Virus record (IMG/VR): IMGVR_UViG_3300030450_003059
Coordinates: 1 to 37,294 of that record
DNA: 37,294 bases
Strand: one strand, 5' to 3'
DNA from: a virus
Shown: positions 15,170-21,732 of the stretch, piece after piece
How the letters are laid out: each line of letters begins with the position of its first letter
How positions within the stretch are numbered: position 1 is the stretch's first letter
The notes under the pieces: model-generated
The model's database searches: none
What the model was told of the DNA's origin: nothing
The model's input: the letters and a program-made list of their open reading frames with translations, nothing else
Position numbers and translations under genes: made by a program

Positions 15170-16328
15170 ACGATAAAAGATTTACAGTCTCAACCATATC
15201 GATATTTTCCCAATCGGTATAGTTTTCCAGAGTCACCTGGGTCGAGGAATGACCGGCCCATGCAGCGACTTTTTCTAGAGCTCCACCATTATCCAAAGCC
15301 TCGGTAATTCCAGACTTTCGCAAAGTGTGAAGCGGATCTCCCTGGAGGCCGAGCTTATCTCGATACCATTTGAAGGTTCGACTCAAAGCCGAAGGGCTTG
15401 TTCGCCAATGACCTCCTTTTCCATTATCGAGATACCAGGATTCTTTTTCAGACCTGGTCATCACATCTTTGTTTAAAAACTCATAAAGCTTTCGGCCCAT
15501 CCGGATATTCCGTCCTTGCCTTTTCTTGACTCTAAAATCCAGGGGAAGGACATCGCGAATCTGGATGATCTGACGATTCATATTAATACCGGCAAGCTTC
15601 GGATCGAGAGCCGTCAATGGCATCGACCAGATCTCGGAATTTCTCATCAGCGCATACCTGGCAAGCATGAAGATTCGAATGTGATGCGGATCATTGACTT
15701 CGAAGACCAGGTCTTCCAAAGCTTTCAGCTTCTCCTTGACCCATGAATGGGTTGGCTGCTTCGTGCATTCGATTTCCTCTAAGATGATCGGCTTTGGAAT
15801 CAGCTTTTTCTTGTAAAGCCATCCGAAGGCTGCATTAACATGGCCCTGGTGCTTATTGATCGTCGTATCCAGGAGGGGTTTGCCTCCATGATAGGTTAGC
15901 TTTCTCAGATAGTTCTCGAAGGCAAGCTCCATCAGATCGTTGTATCCACCGATCGGAAAGTTTCCGTTTGCTTCAATAAAATAGGTTAAGGATCCTTTGT
16001 ATTGAGTAAACGTGCCTTTCGATCTTCTTGGCTGAATGAAATCCCAAAGGTACTTATCAAAAAGAAACTGGATCGAATCTTCTTTTTTGAGCAATTTTTC
16101 TTGAGCTTTTTCACCTCTGTTTTCAACTAAGCGTTCTTGATAACGTAAATGTAAAAACTGAATATCTTTTTCAGTTAAAGTTTTTTCAGTTTTACCTTCA
16201 GTTTCAGAAAGCTTAGCGATAATAAAGCGATCAGCATTTCCCCATTTATTTATGTTTTTATGGTCTCTTCCCATCCAACCTTTATCCGGGGCTGGATCAA
16301 GCGACCAAAGTTTACGCGGTCTCCCCAT
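15168..16328 (-). CDS. int: Tyrosine integrase (386 aa)
   Basis: Site-specific recombinase that would integrate the circular phage genome into a host tRNA-Leu gene and, with an excisionase, remove it. The catalytic set is visible: Arg229 in ALMRNSEI, with Lys expected in the following strands, His334-x-x-Arg337 in HTLRKSGI, His360 in AGHSST and the nucleophile Tyr370 in LENYTDW. Residues 90-190 form the core-binding (SAM-like) domain, and the N-terminal 80 residues are a likely arm-binding region. Length is normal for phage integrases. A GAGGAG box precedes the ATG. The start overlaps the stop of the preceding 126-aa gene by 17 bases. It ends inside attP. The 5' part (16060-16300) is more AT-rich than the rest. 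Confidence 0.95.
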   Translation of the reverse strand: MGRPRKLWSLDPAPDKGWMGRDHKNINKWGNADRFIIAKLSETEGKTEKTLTEKDIQFLHLRYQERLVENRGEKAQEKLLKKEDSIQFLFDKYLWDFIQPRRSKGTFTQYKGSLTYFIEANGNFPIGGYNDLMELAFENYLRKLTYHGGKPLLDTTINKHQGHVNAAFGWLYKKKLIPKPIILEEIECTKQPTHSWVKEKLKALEDLVFEVNDPHHIRIFMLARYALMRNSEIWSMPLTALDPKLAGINMNRQIIQIRDVLPLDFRVKKRQGRNIRMGRKLYEFLNKDVMTRSEKESWYLDNGKGGHWRTSPSALSRTFKWYRDKLGLQGDPLHTLRKSGITEALDNGGALEKVAAWAGHSSTQVTLENYTDWENIDMVETVNLLS

Positions 16329-16692
16329 AAAGCTCCTCTTCTATAAGTTTTAAAGCTTGCTTTGATTTTGATCTGCATACGCAAGTTTTCTTGATTATAG
16401 CTTCATTAACCGGTTCAATGGAGACTCCAAAATCATGAAAGATTTTCATCGGTTTTATGACATCGTAGTGCTCTGCAATGATTTTAATATCCAATTCAAA
16501 GATATCTCCATCACAAGCCGGATTTTTTAATTTTCCATCGACTAATGGAGAATTGCTTTCCCAGGTTGTTAACCTTTTTAAGATGATCCAACCAAATTCT
16601 TCTCCAAATTTGTCGATTTCCAAAATTGCTTTCTCATACCTGGTTATCGAATTAACTCGATACTGTCTTACTAAACATTGACCTATTGACAT
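16312..16692 (-). CDS. Unknown protein between repressor and integrase (126 aa)
   Basis: A 126-residue protein of the leftward lysogeny operon. The start was placed at ATG 16692, because AAAGGAG lies three bases before it; the frame extends nine residues further upstream without support. It has a basic N-terminus (MSIGQCLVRQYR), several Ile/Glu/Lys-rich segments, and a C-terminus with CVCRSK. No known domain recognised; the fold looks alpha plus beta. The start follows by ten bases the stop of the shifted second half of the repressor, and the stop overlaps the integrase start. Possible roles are regulation or superinfection control, but this is only context. Confidence 0.6.
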   Translation of the reverse strand: MSIGQCLVRQYRVNSITRYEKAILEIDKFGEEFGWIILKRLTTWESNSPLVDGKLKNPACDGDIFELDIKIIAEHYDVIKPMKIFHDFGVSIEPVNEAIIKKTCVCRSKSKQALKLIEEELYGETA

Positions 16693-16702
16693 AATCTCCT
16701 TT

Positions 16703-16822
16703 CTATTTTTCCTTTCCAATAGCTTCCACCAAAAGCTCGCGAACTATTTCTAGTTTCGCCTTGAGTCGCTCGTTTTCGATTTTTAGCTGTTCGTTGATTT
16801 TCTCTCCGGGATCTCGTCCGAA
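16703..16822 (-). other. Leucine-zipper second half of the repressor, in a different frame
   Basis: Reading this strand one frame away from the repressor ORF gives GRDPGEKINEQLKIE, then NERLKAKLEIVRELLVEA and GKEK, ending in TAG at 16705-16703. The heptad leucines/isoleucines are clear and the stop is immediately upstream of the next gene's ribosome binding site. The G-R-D-P turn is where phage repressors have their G-x-x-P motif. It has no start codon of its own. Confidence 0.7.
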
Positions 16823-17007
16823 AAGATGTGATTGGCACAAATGCCCTGCTTTTCGCAGTAATCCATCAATGCCTCAAAGGGGAGTGATCCCCGTTGCTTG
16901 AAACCACTAAGCGATTGCTTCGTGATCCCAAGTTCCTTCGCGATCTGATCATCGCGATCGACGCCAAGCTTTTCCTTGATTCGTCTATAAACGTCTTTAA
17001 TTTCCAT
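16783..17007 (-). CDS. CI-like repressor, N-terminal HTH part ended early by a frameshift (74 aa)
   Basis: The helix-turn-helix pattern DDQIAKELGITKQSLSGFKQRGSLP (in pieces DDQIAKELGITK and SLSGFKQRG) matches the N-terminal domain of phage CI-type repressors; the segment ALMDYCEKQGICANHIF corresponds to the usual position of the NLDWLLFGxGP motif. In the frame as given the protein ends after SDEIPERKSTNS. In another frame, beginning at the same place, the sequence continues GRDPGEKINEQLK and a leucine zipper, giving a 101-residue product. One base appears missing in the T run at 16819-16822 (plus-strand AAAA). No ribosome binding site is seen before the ATG, so this may be a leaderless start. 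Role: maintaining lysogeny by binding the operators to its right. Confidence 0.8.
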   Translation of the reverse strand: MEIKDVYRRIKEKLGVDRDDQIAKELGITKQSLSGFKQRGSLPFEALMDYCEKQGICANHIFSDEIPERKSTNS

Positions 17008-17026
17008 GAATATGAATTTTTTTAAA

Positions 17027-17044
17027 GTGGGTTTTTCTAAACCA
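17027..17044. promoter_or_regulatory. Candidate operator, imperfect palindrome
   Basis: GTGGGTTT...AAACCAC: GTGG(G)TTT and AAACCAC are inverted copies with one extra G in the left arm, centred on TTCT. It sits between the repressor start and the rightward promoter. A repressor or Cro-type site is likely from position. Confidence 0.45.
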
Positions 17045-17058
17045 CGATCATTTTTTTC

Positions 17059-17086
17059 TTGACTGGGTATTTAATATGTTTACCAT
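17059..17086 (+). promoter_or_regulatory. Rightward early promoter (sigma70-like)
   Basis: TTGACT at 17059-17064, a 16-base spacer rich in A/T and TACCAT at 17081-17086. The -35 box has five of six consensus bases and the -10 box four of six. It drives the excisionase-like, Cro-like and recombination genes to the right. Confidence 0.55.
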
Positions 17087-17093
17087 GTCCATC

Positions 17094-17119
17094 AGATCAA
17101 CACTCGATCTGTTGAACAG
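17094..17119. promoter_or_regulatory. Candidate operators in the leader of the early operon
   Basis: Two overlapping palindromes: AGATC-N7-GATCT (17094-17110) and CTGTTGAACAG (17109-17119, perfect around a central G). The half AACAG is repeated at 17124-17128 directly before the first early ATG. These lie just downstream of the promoter, suited for repressor or Cro binding. Confidence 0.5.
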
Positions 17120-17129
17120 TTAAACAGTA

Positions 17130-17318
17130 ATGAACACCGCAATGCAAAGTCAAGATTTAATAGAGAGCCCAGAAGCTGCAAGGATCCTTGGCATTACAGT
17201 GGATCAGCTTCGAAGGCGTGTGAAGAACGGGAAAGTGATTCCCATTATTAGAAAGAGAAATATTTTACTCTTTTCCAGGAAGGAACTGAGTGACTCCATT
17301 TCAAAAGAGAATCCTTGA
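17130..17318 (+). CDS. xis: Excisionase / MerR-like HTH DNA-binding protein (62 aa)
   Basis: A 62-residue winged-helix-type protein with the pattern IESPEAARILGITVDQLRRR and VKNGKVIPIIRKRNILLFSR, which is the signature of the small helix-turn-helix family that includes excisionases (helix-turn-helix, a wing, then a strand). It is the first gene rightward of the divergent promoter, opposite the repressor and integrase operon, which fits a directionality factor for excision. It could equally be a transcription regulator, since these folds overlap. No ribosome binding site precedes the ATG at 17130; an in-frame ATG at 17142 is possible. Confidence 0.65.
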   Translation: MNTAMQSQDLIESPEAARILGITVDQLRRRVKNGKVIPIIRKRNILLFSRKELSDSISKENP

Positions 17319-17688
17319 ACTAGGATTCACTCACCGGGAGTTCGCGAGGCAGCTAGGACAGCCCAGGTCAACAGTCTCGGCATGGATCAACGGAGCCAGG
17401 AAGATTCCGAAGCTTCATGTCAGAAACTTTGCGCTTTTGCTCGATATTCCGGTAAGCGAAGTCTGGGATTGGAACAAGACCTTTGGCGAAAATATTTCTC
17501 GTCGCGAGCACATGGAGCTCGCAAGGAAATCGGCACACCGCCGGTATGCGAAGGTGACCAGGAAGGACATTGATGATGCTGTATCAAAGTATCTGGCAGC
17601 CGGCGGTACGATTAAAAAATTAGAAGATGGTCCGGAGAAGTCCCGGATCGAAAAAGAAATTGACGACATAGGAGGTCTATCAAAATGA
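17290..17688 (+). CDS. XRE-family HTH regulator, Cro-like (132 aa)
   Basis: The N-terminal 60 residues carry a clear lambda-repressor-like helix-turn-helix: THREFARQLGQPRSTVSAWI followed by NGARKIPKLHVRNFALLL. It starts with GTG at 17290, with AGGAAGGA upstream, and overlaps the preceding gene by 29 bases. The C-terminal part (70-132) is basic and helical with a Gly-Gly turn (LAAGGTIKKLEDG) and has no recognised domain. As the second gene of the early operon it could act as Cro, binding the operators near 17027-17119, or as an activator of later genes. It ends four bases into the nuclease gene. Confidence 0.7.
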   Translation: MTPFQKRILELGFTHREFARQLGQPRSTVSAWINGARKIPKLHVRNFALLLDIPVSEVWDWNKTFGENISRREHMELARKSAHRRYAKVTRKDIDDAVSKYLAAGGTIKKLEDGPEKSRIEKEIDDIGGLSK

Positions 17689-18518
17689 AACACTATTCTA
17701 ATTCAGCCCTCAGTAAAAGAGTCGATTGCGGTCAGGCGTTTAAATATAAATACATCGACCAGCAGCATGAGAAGACGAAACCTTCTCTGATCTTCGGATC
17801 CGCAATCGATGCAGCGATCAATGCCGTGCATTACAACATCATGCACCGAGATCTTCCCCAGCTGTATTACGATCAAATCATCCTTAATTATTTTAACCAG
17901 GAGAAGAACCTTTTAGAGCATGAGCTCGACAAGGAAGAGTGGAATGCCTTGGAGAACATGATCCTGAACATGATCGATCACCAGGTCATGCTTGAGTTCG
18001 AAGAGATCATCGATTACGTCCCAAAGGAGATCCAAAAAAAGATCACGCTGAAGATCCACGGGCTTGCGATGCCGGTGATCGGCTACCCAGATCTGATTGC
18101 AGAAAGAAGGGAGCCGGCATTCCAGGAACCAGGTCAGGAAGTTTTGATCATCGATGGAAAAACTTCAGGTCGAAAGATCAGCCAGGTTTCCCACGGCTAC
18201 AAGCAGCAGCTGTCCACCTACGCCCTCGCGATCATGCGTGAGAAGGGATTGAAGAACATTCCTTCCGCGGAGCTTCGAGTCCTCGTTAAAACCAAAAAAC
18301 CTTACTGGCAAGTCATTCCCGTTTTTCTGACCGCTGACGATCTGGGCCTCGCGATCGAAGCCTACCGCGAGCATGAACTTGCGATCGCTGCCAACTGGTT
18401 TCCTTTAAATCGCGGATCGGTGTTTTGTTCGAAGAAAAATTGTCGTTTCTATGAACAATGCCACGAAGAACATCGATCCGATCTTCATGAAATTCTTTCC
18501 CAGGTGAGTTATGCGTGA
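17685..18518 (+). CDS. PD-(D/E)XK nuclease, Cas4-like exonuclease (277 aa)
   Basis: The catalytic core is visible: Asp136 in IGYPDLIAE, Asp157-x-Lys159 in IIDGKTSG and Gln174 in KQQLSTYA, the motif II-III-QxxxY arrangement of RecB-like nucleases. A Cys at residue 15 (VDCGQAFKYKY) together with three Cys in the C-terminus (FCSKKNCRFYEQC) forms the pattern of the iron-sulfur cluster of Cas4 and AddB nucleases. It has a GGAGGT site nine bases before the ATG. It lies upstream of a Sak4-like ATPase and a DUF669-type protein, a combination known in phage recombination modules, in which it would resect DNA ends for annealing. Confidence is high for the nuclease fold, less for the exact function. Confidence 0.85.
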   Translation: MKHYSNSALSKRVDCGQAFKYKYIDQQHEKTKPSLIFGSAIDAAINAVHYNIMHRDLPQLYYDQIILNYFNQEKNLLEHELDKEEWNALENMILNMIDHQVMLEFEEIIDYVPKEIQKKITLKIHGLAMPVIGYPDLIAERREPAFQEPGQEVLIIDGKTSGRKISQVSHGYKQQLSTYALAIMREKGLKNIPSAELRVLVKTKKPYWQVIPVFLTADDLGLAIEAYREHELAIAANWFPLNRGSVFCSKKNCRFYEQCHEEHRSDLHEILSQVSYA

Positions 18519-18768
18519 AAAAGATCTGATTCAAATCATCACCAGCTTCGAAGATAGGCTTCGAGATCAGACCAACATCAATACGATGCTGATCGACAAG
18601 CTTGATCTGTTTTCCAGAACGATCCTCATGGTCTTAGAGACCCAGAATCGAATGATTGAAGTCATCCCCGGATGGATCGAACGGGCCGAAAAGGGAAATC
18701 CCATTTCCGATTCTGAGTTGAAGGACATCAATGCCTATACTGAGCAGCTGCTCAAGAAAGTGAACTAA
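18511..18768 (+). CDS. Unknown small helical protein (85 aa)
   Basis: An 85-residue helical protein with hydrophobic heptads (LIDKLDLFSRTILMVLETQNRMI) and a charged C-terminus. It overlaps the nuclease by eight bases and its stop overlaps the next start (TAATG), so it is in a tight translation chain. No domain was recognised. It may be an accessory of the recombination module. Confidence 0.55.
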   Translation: MREKDLIQIITSFEDRLRDQTNINTMLIDKLDLFSRTILMVLETQNRMIEVIPGWIERAEKGNPISDSELKDINAYTEQLLKKVN

Positions 18769-18926
18769 TGAAAGAAGGCGATCAGTTCCGTGTCCTGGTC
18801 AAAAGGATGCGCGAGATCCAAAAGCGTTACTTCAAGGAAAGATCTCCGGATCTTTTAAAACTATCGAAAGACCTGGAGAAGAAGGTCGATGCGGAATTAA
18901 CCGGACAGCAGGAAATGAAAATATGA
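18768..18926 (+). CDS. Unknown basic small protein (52 aa)
   Basis: A 52-residue ORF, MKEGDQFRVLVKRMREIQ and onwards, strongly basic with KRYFKERSPDLLKL. It begins on the last base of the preceding stop (TAATG) and ends ATGA into the next gene. The chain of overlaps and regular codon use make it likely to be real. Function unknown. Confidence 0.55.
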   Translation: MKEGDQFRVLVKRMREIQKRYFKERSPDLLKLSKDLEKKVDAELTGQQEMKI

Positions 18927-19159
18927 ATGATCTTATAAGTCAAAAACCTGAAATGGAACAATTGATTGAAGCCGTGTTTCAGATCAAAGACCAGCTTCAA
19001 GGTGATTATTATGAAGAAGATGACATTCAAAACATAACTGAATGTATCCAAAAATTTACTGCGGTTTATGAATCTCAAACAGAAACAATGAACGATCACT
19101 TGGAAAAAATAACGAAGGTGTTGGCTGACATCTCTGCACAGATTTACAACTTACAATAA
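18923..19159 (+). CDS. Unknown acidic helical protein (78 aa)
   Basis: A 78-residue acidic protein with a Glu/Asp patch (YYEEDDIQN) and coiled-coil-like stretches on either side. ATGA overlap with the preceding gene. The next gene is a Sak4-like ATPase seven bases later. It is more AT-rich than its neighbours. No family recognised. Confidence 0.55.
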   Translation: MNDLISQKPEMEQLIEAVFQIKDQLQGDYYEEDDIQNITECIQKFTAVYESQTETMNDHLEKITKVLADISAQIYNLQ

Positions 19160-19166
19160 AAACGAT

Positions 19167-19934
19167 ATGAGCCTAAAAGACATTGTCATCACAAAACCTG
19201 ACTTCGACACCTATCGAGCGATCATCTACGGAGTCGGAGGGATCGGGAAATCCACGCTCGCCAGCAAATCAGAGAAACCGATTTTTCTCGACATTGAAGG
19301 AGGCCTCAGCTGCATCGAGGTTCCAAGCATTCCATTGATGAATATTAATCCTCCGGAGGCTTACGAGAAATTCATTCAAACCCTCGCGATGCTTTACGAA
19401 GAGGATCACGACTACAAAACCCTGGTCATTGATTCCTTAGATTGGCTTGAGCGGATCGTTCATGCCCATACATGCAAAACCAAAAAGATCGATGACATCG
19501 CGACCCTGGACTTCGGTCGAGGCTACGTTGCTGCACTCGGATTCATGGAGCAGATCATCAACAAGCTGGAGAAGCTTCGATCGAAGAAAAAGATGAACAT
19601 GATCCTCATCAGCCATGCAGCCCAGGTGACAGTCGGAAACCCTGGTGAAGAAGAGCGCATGAAATGGGATTTACAGCTGCACAAGAAAACGACCGCAAAG
19701 TTTTATCAATGGTCAGACATGTGCCTGTTTGCCAATTACGAAGTTCGAACGACGAAGGAGTCGGCTTCCTTTGGCAAGCAGCGCATCATCGCGCATGGAT
19801 CCGAGCGGATTCTCCATACGAGAGATAACGGAAACCATGCAGCGAAAAACCGCCTGGGTCTTCCCGATCCGATGGAAATGGATTGGGATTTAATCCAGGA
19901 ATTTATCAATAACGCTAAGAAGAAAGGGAAATAA
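19167..19934 (+). CDS. RecA-like/Sak4-type ATPase (255 aa)
   Basis: An AAA_24-type P-loop ATPase. Walker A GVGGIGKST at residues 22-30 and Walker B TLVIDS at 85-90 are followed by DWLERIVHA; a sensor-like strand MNMILISHA lies near 150. Such proteins (Sak4 family) act as phage single-strand annealing or RecA-like recombinases. The next gene is a DUF669-type partner and the nuclease upstream completes the typical set. Length is normal. There is no clear ribosome binding site before the ATG. It would promote annealing of replicating DNA and double-strand-break repair. Confidence is good for the fold; the recombinase role is inferred from family context. Confidence 0.85.
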   Translation: MSLKDIVITKPDFDTYRAIIYGVGGIGKSTLASKSEKPIFLDIEGGLSCIEVPSIPLMNINPPEAYEKFIQTLAMLYEEDHDYKTLVIDSLDWLERIVHAHTCKTKKIDDIATLDFGRGYVAALGFMEQIINKLEKLRSKKKMNMILISHAAQVTVGNPGEEERMKWDLQLHKKTTAKFYQWSDMCLFANYEVRTTKESASFGKQRIIAHGSERILHTRDNGNHAAKNRLGLPDPMEMDWDLIQEFINNAKKKGK

Positions 19935-20402
19935 ATGGGATTTTTCGACCCTGGAGAAACTTTCGATACGGCTTATGGAGACATCCCGGAAGGGGAATAT
20001 CCAGCCGTTTTGAATAGTTGGAATTGGAAAGCAACCAAGGCAACCGACGAGACTACCGGGAAGCCGAAAGGGCATTACCTCGAGCTCGAATTCATCATCG
20101 TCGATCATATCTTGATGAATCGAAAACATTGGGAACGCCTCAACCTGGACAACCCAAACGAGAAAGCTGTCGGGATCGCTCGAGAGCTATTAAACAAGTT
20201 CTTAAAAGCATTACCCTGGACGGATCCGATCGGAAACGAAGAAGAGCTCTTTGCAGCGATGGGAGACATCCAAGGAAAGAAGATCAATATGGTGATCAAG
20301 CATCGCAAGAAACAAGATGGTGAAAAGGAAGTTCAAATAAAAAACTTTAAAGAGTACGAGCGACCCAGTAACAGTCCACCATCAGATGAAATCCCATTTT
20401 GA
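19935..20402 (+). CDS. DUF669-type single-strand-binding-like protein (155 aa)
   Basis: MGFFDPGETFDTAYGDIPEG, followed by YLELEFIIVDHILMNRKHWERL, is typical of DUF669 proteins: an OB-like fold found next to Sak4-type ATPases. The C-terminus is acidic and ends in SNSPPSDEIPF, resembling the partner-binding tail of single-stranded DNA binding proteins. Start follows the previous stop directly, with AAAGGG upstream. Probable job: single-strand binding, handing DNA to the recombinase. Confidence 0.8.
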   Translation: MGFFDPGETFDTAYGDIPEGEYPAVLNSWNWKATKATDETTGKPKGHYLELEFIIVDHILMNRKHWERLNLDNPNEKAVGIARELLNKFLKALPWTDPIGNEEELFAAMGDIQGKKINMVIKHRKKQDGEKEVQIKNFKEYERPSNSPPSDEIPF

Positions 20403-20415
20403 TTTTCTTCGCGCC

Positions 20416-20551
20416 CAGCCGGCGGTGGCGCGGTTCCCAATAACACCGGCTGCTAAATCCATATATTCCTTAACCGGCTCTTTCTCATATGGGGAGCCGG
20501 CGAGGATTGGACGTTTCTCCTCTTTGCAACGGCCTCAATCTTGGGGCCGTT
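20416..20551 (+). promoter_or_regulatory. Three consecutive hairpins before rusA (switch-like leader or small RNA)
   Basis: The gap between the DUF669 gene and rusA (20403-20591) holds three stems: CAGCCG(GCG)GTG...CAC CGGCTG (20416-20452), CCGGCTC...GAGCCGG (20474-20500) and AACGGCC...GGCCGTT (20528-20551). Arms of the first two are interchangeable: the first stem's right arm (CCGGCT) can also pair with the second stem's right arm (AGCCGG). This is the architecture of alternative folding. No ORF fits the gap, and no T run follows any stem. Confidence 0.5.
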
Positions 20552-20591
20552 CCTGCTTATGAAATGGAATCATTCAGTACCTTGGGAGATC

Positions 20592-20957
20592 ATGATTGAT
20601 TGTCCCTGGCCTCCCAGTATCAATCGTTACTGGCGAGCCTGGAACAATCGCATGGTCGTATCGACCGAGGGGAAGGAATACAAGGCTCACATGAAAAAAC
20701 ATCTGCTTTCACAGCTGGATGTTAGGGATCTACCCTTATTCCCAAAACCAACCAAGCTTCAATGCAGCATAAGAGCGTATCCTCCGGATCGTCGAGGCCG
20801 AGACCTGGACAACATCCAGAAAGTGCTCCTGGACTGCTTCTCGAAGATTATCTGGGAGGACGATGTCCAGGTTCACGCGATCCATGCAGAAAAAATCTAT
20901 GACGAACAAAACAAAGACAAAGGTTACTGCGAAGTAGCCATCAAGGAGATGGAGTGA
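20592..20957 (+). CDS. rusA: RusA-family Holliday junction resolvase (121 aa)
   Basis: The signature is MIDCPWPPSINRYWR at the start, then the catalytic acidic core DLDNIQKVLLDC (Asp71, Asp73, Lys77, Asp81) and WEDDVQV (Asp90/Asp91). RusA-type enzymes cut Holliday junctions made during recombination and replication, fitting the upstream nuclease/annealing set. The start at ATG 20592 was chosen because GGGAGA lies before it and the family begins just here; in-frame TTG 20541 and ATG 20559 lie inside or next to the third hairpin. The stop is overlapped by the next GTG start (GTGA). Length normal for the family. Confidence 0.9.
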   Translation: MIDCPWPPSINRYWRAWNNRMVVSTEGKEYKAHMKKHLLSQLDVRDLPLFPKPTKLQCSIRAYPPDRRGRDLDNIQKVLLDCFSKIIWEDDVQVHAIHAEKIYDEQNKDKGYCEVAIKEME

Positions 20958-21118
20958 GACTCTGCTCAAGATGCTGGTCAAAGATCGATGACGAGGACGA
21001 AGAAGCAGCCTATCTGGGGTTATCCGTCGAGGCACTCAGAAGCATCAGAAATTACAAAAAGAAAAGAACTCCCGGAAGAAAAGTACGAGGAAATAAATAT
21101 GTCAAATTTTGGAGATAA
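20954..21118 (+). CDS. Small Cys-containing basic protein (54 aa)
   Basis: A 54-codon ORF with a GTG start overlapping the RusA stop. It reads MRLCSRCWSKIDDEDEE and ends in KRTPGRKVRGNKYVKFWR. CxxC near the start suggests half of a zinc-binding site, followed by an acidic then strongly basic part. A stop just before the O-like gene, and the overlap, suggest real translation. It may be an HTH or DNA-binding accessory; no family recognised. Confidence 0.55.
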   Translation: MRLCSRCWSKIDDEDEEAAYLGLSVEALRSIRNYKKKRTPGRKVRGNKYVKFWR

Positions 21119-21120
21119 TC

Positions 21121-21732
21121 ATGAAAAAAGACATCCCGATCCCAGCTGAAATCTTTTACGATAAACGGCTCGGTCACTCTGAGCGGATCCTCCTGGTCAC
21201 GCTTTTTTCTTACTCGAATCCAAAGACGATGATCGCGAAGCCGTCACTCAAAGGCCTCGCCCTTCGAGCAGGATTCAAGTCAGTTTCAACAGTAAAAACA
21301 GTCTTGTTGAATCTGAAAAAAACAGAGTGGATCCAGGTCGAAGAAAAGAAGGGATCTGCGAATATTTACAAGCTTTCAACCCAGCCAGTTTTTGGGGGGA
21401 CTGTAGAAGAAGGAGCATTACCTAGCTCTACCTTTACCCTCTCTAAACTAAACCCAACTAACTCTAACACACACACACAAGGTAGAGAACAACATGCAAG
21501 TAGAGAAAGAACATTCCAATATCCAGGCCATAGCGAAGCCAACGGAGCTCGCGAAGAAAATTCTGAAAAAGTTCAACGCGCCGAGAACGAAACCGATCCA
21601 GGTCACGCCGGATCTCCTCGAAGTCTGGGAAGACACCCTTTCGCTGTTATTGGAGAGTTACTCCGAAGAGCGCGTTTTAGAAGCAGCAACCAGGGCTCAA
21701 ATGAGAACGAGTCACTTTCCCCAGCCAAGTAA
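21121..21732 (+). CDS. Winged-helix replication initiator, O-like (203 aa)
   Basis: The first 90 residues show a winged-helix layout: IPAEIFYDKRLGHSERILLV, then LKGLALRAGFKSVSTVKTVLLNLKK, then IQVEEKKGSANIYKL. This is the pattern of replication-initiator or phage replisome-organizer proteins. It is followed by a P-like helicase loader, so the pair is like lambda O and P, and it could bind an origin within its own gene. GGAGA lies five bases before the ATG. The second half (after about residue 115) reads as low-complexity, out-of-frame-like text that runs 239 bases into the next gene. Losing one AC unit in the tract at 21467 would instead end the protein at TAG 21483, ten bases before the next start. 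The true C-terminus is thus uncertain. Confidence 0.75.
   Translation: MKKDIPIPAEIFYDKRLGHSERILLVTLFSYSNPKTMIAKPSLKGLALRAGFKSVSTVKTVLLNLKKTEWIQVEEKKGSANIYKLSTQPVFGGTVEEGALPSSTFTLSKLNPTNSNTHTQGREQHASRERTFQYPGHSEANGAREENSEKVQRAENETDPGHAGSPRSLGRHPFAVIGELLRRARFRSSNQGSNENESLSPAK
21467..21479 (+). repeat. (CA)n tract 3, at the O-like/P-like junction
   Basis: An alternating AC run of 13 bases just upstream of the P-like start. Its sequence CACACACACACAAGGT is also present, on the other strand, at the start of the HTH gene near 22250. The number of units sets the reading frame of the end of the upstream gene. Confidence 0.85.

Noticed and set aside
16812-16826. Canonical -1 frameshift heptamer in the repressor
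   Set aside because: The sequence does not fit the X XXY YYZ pattern; only a short T run is present, so programmed shifting is not assumed.
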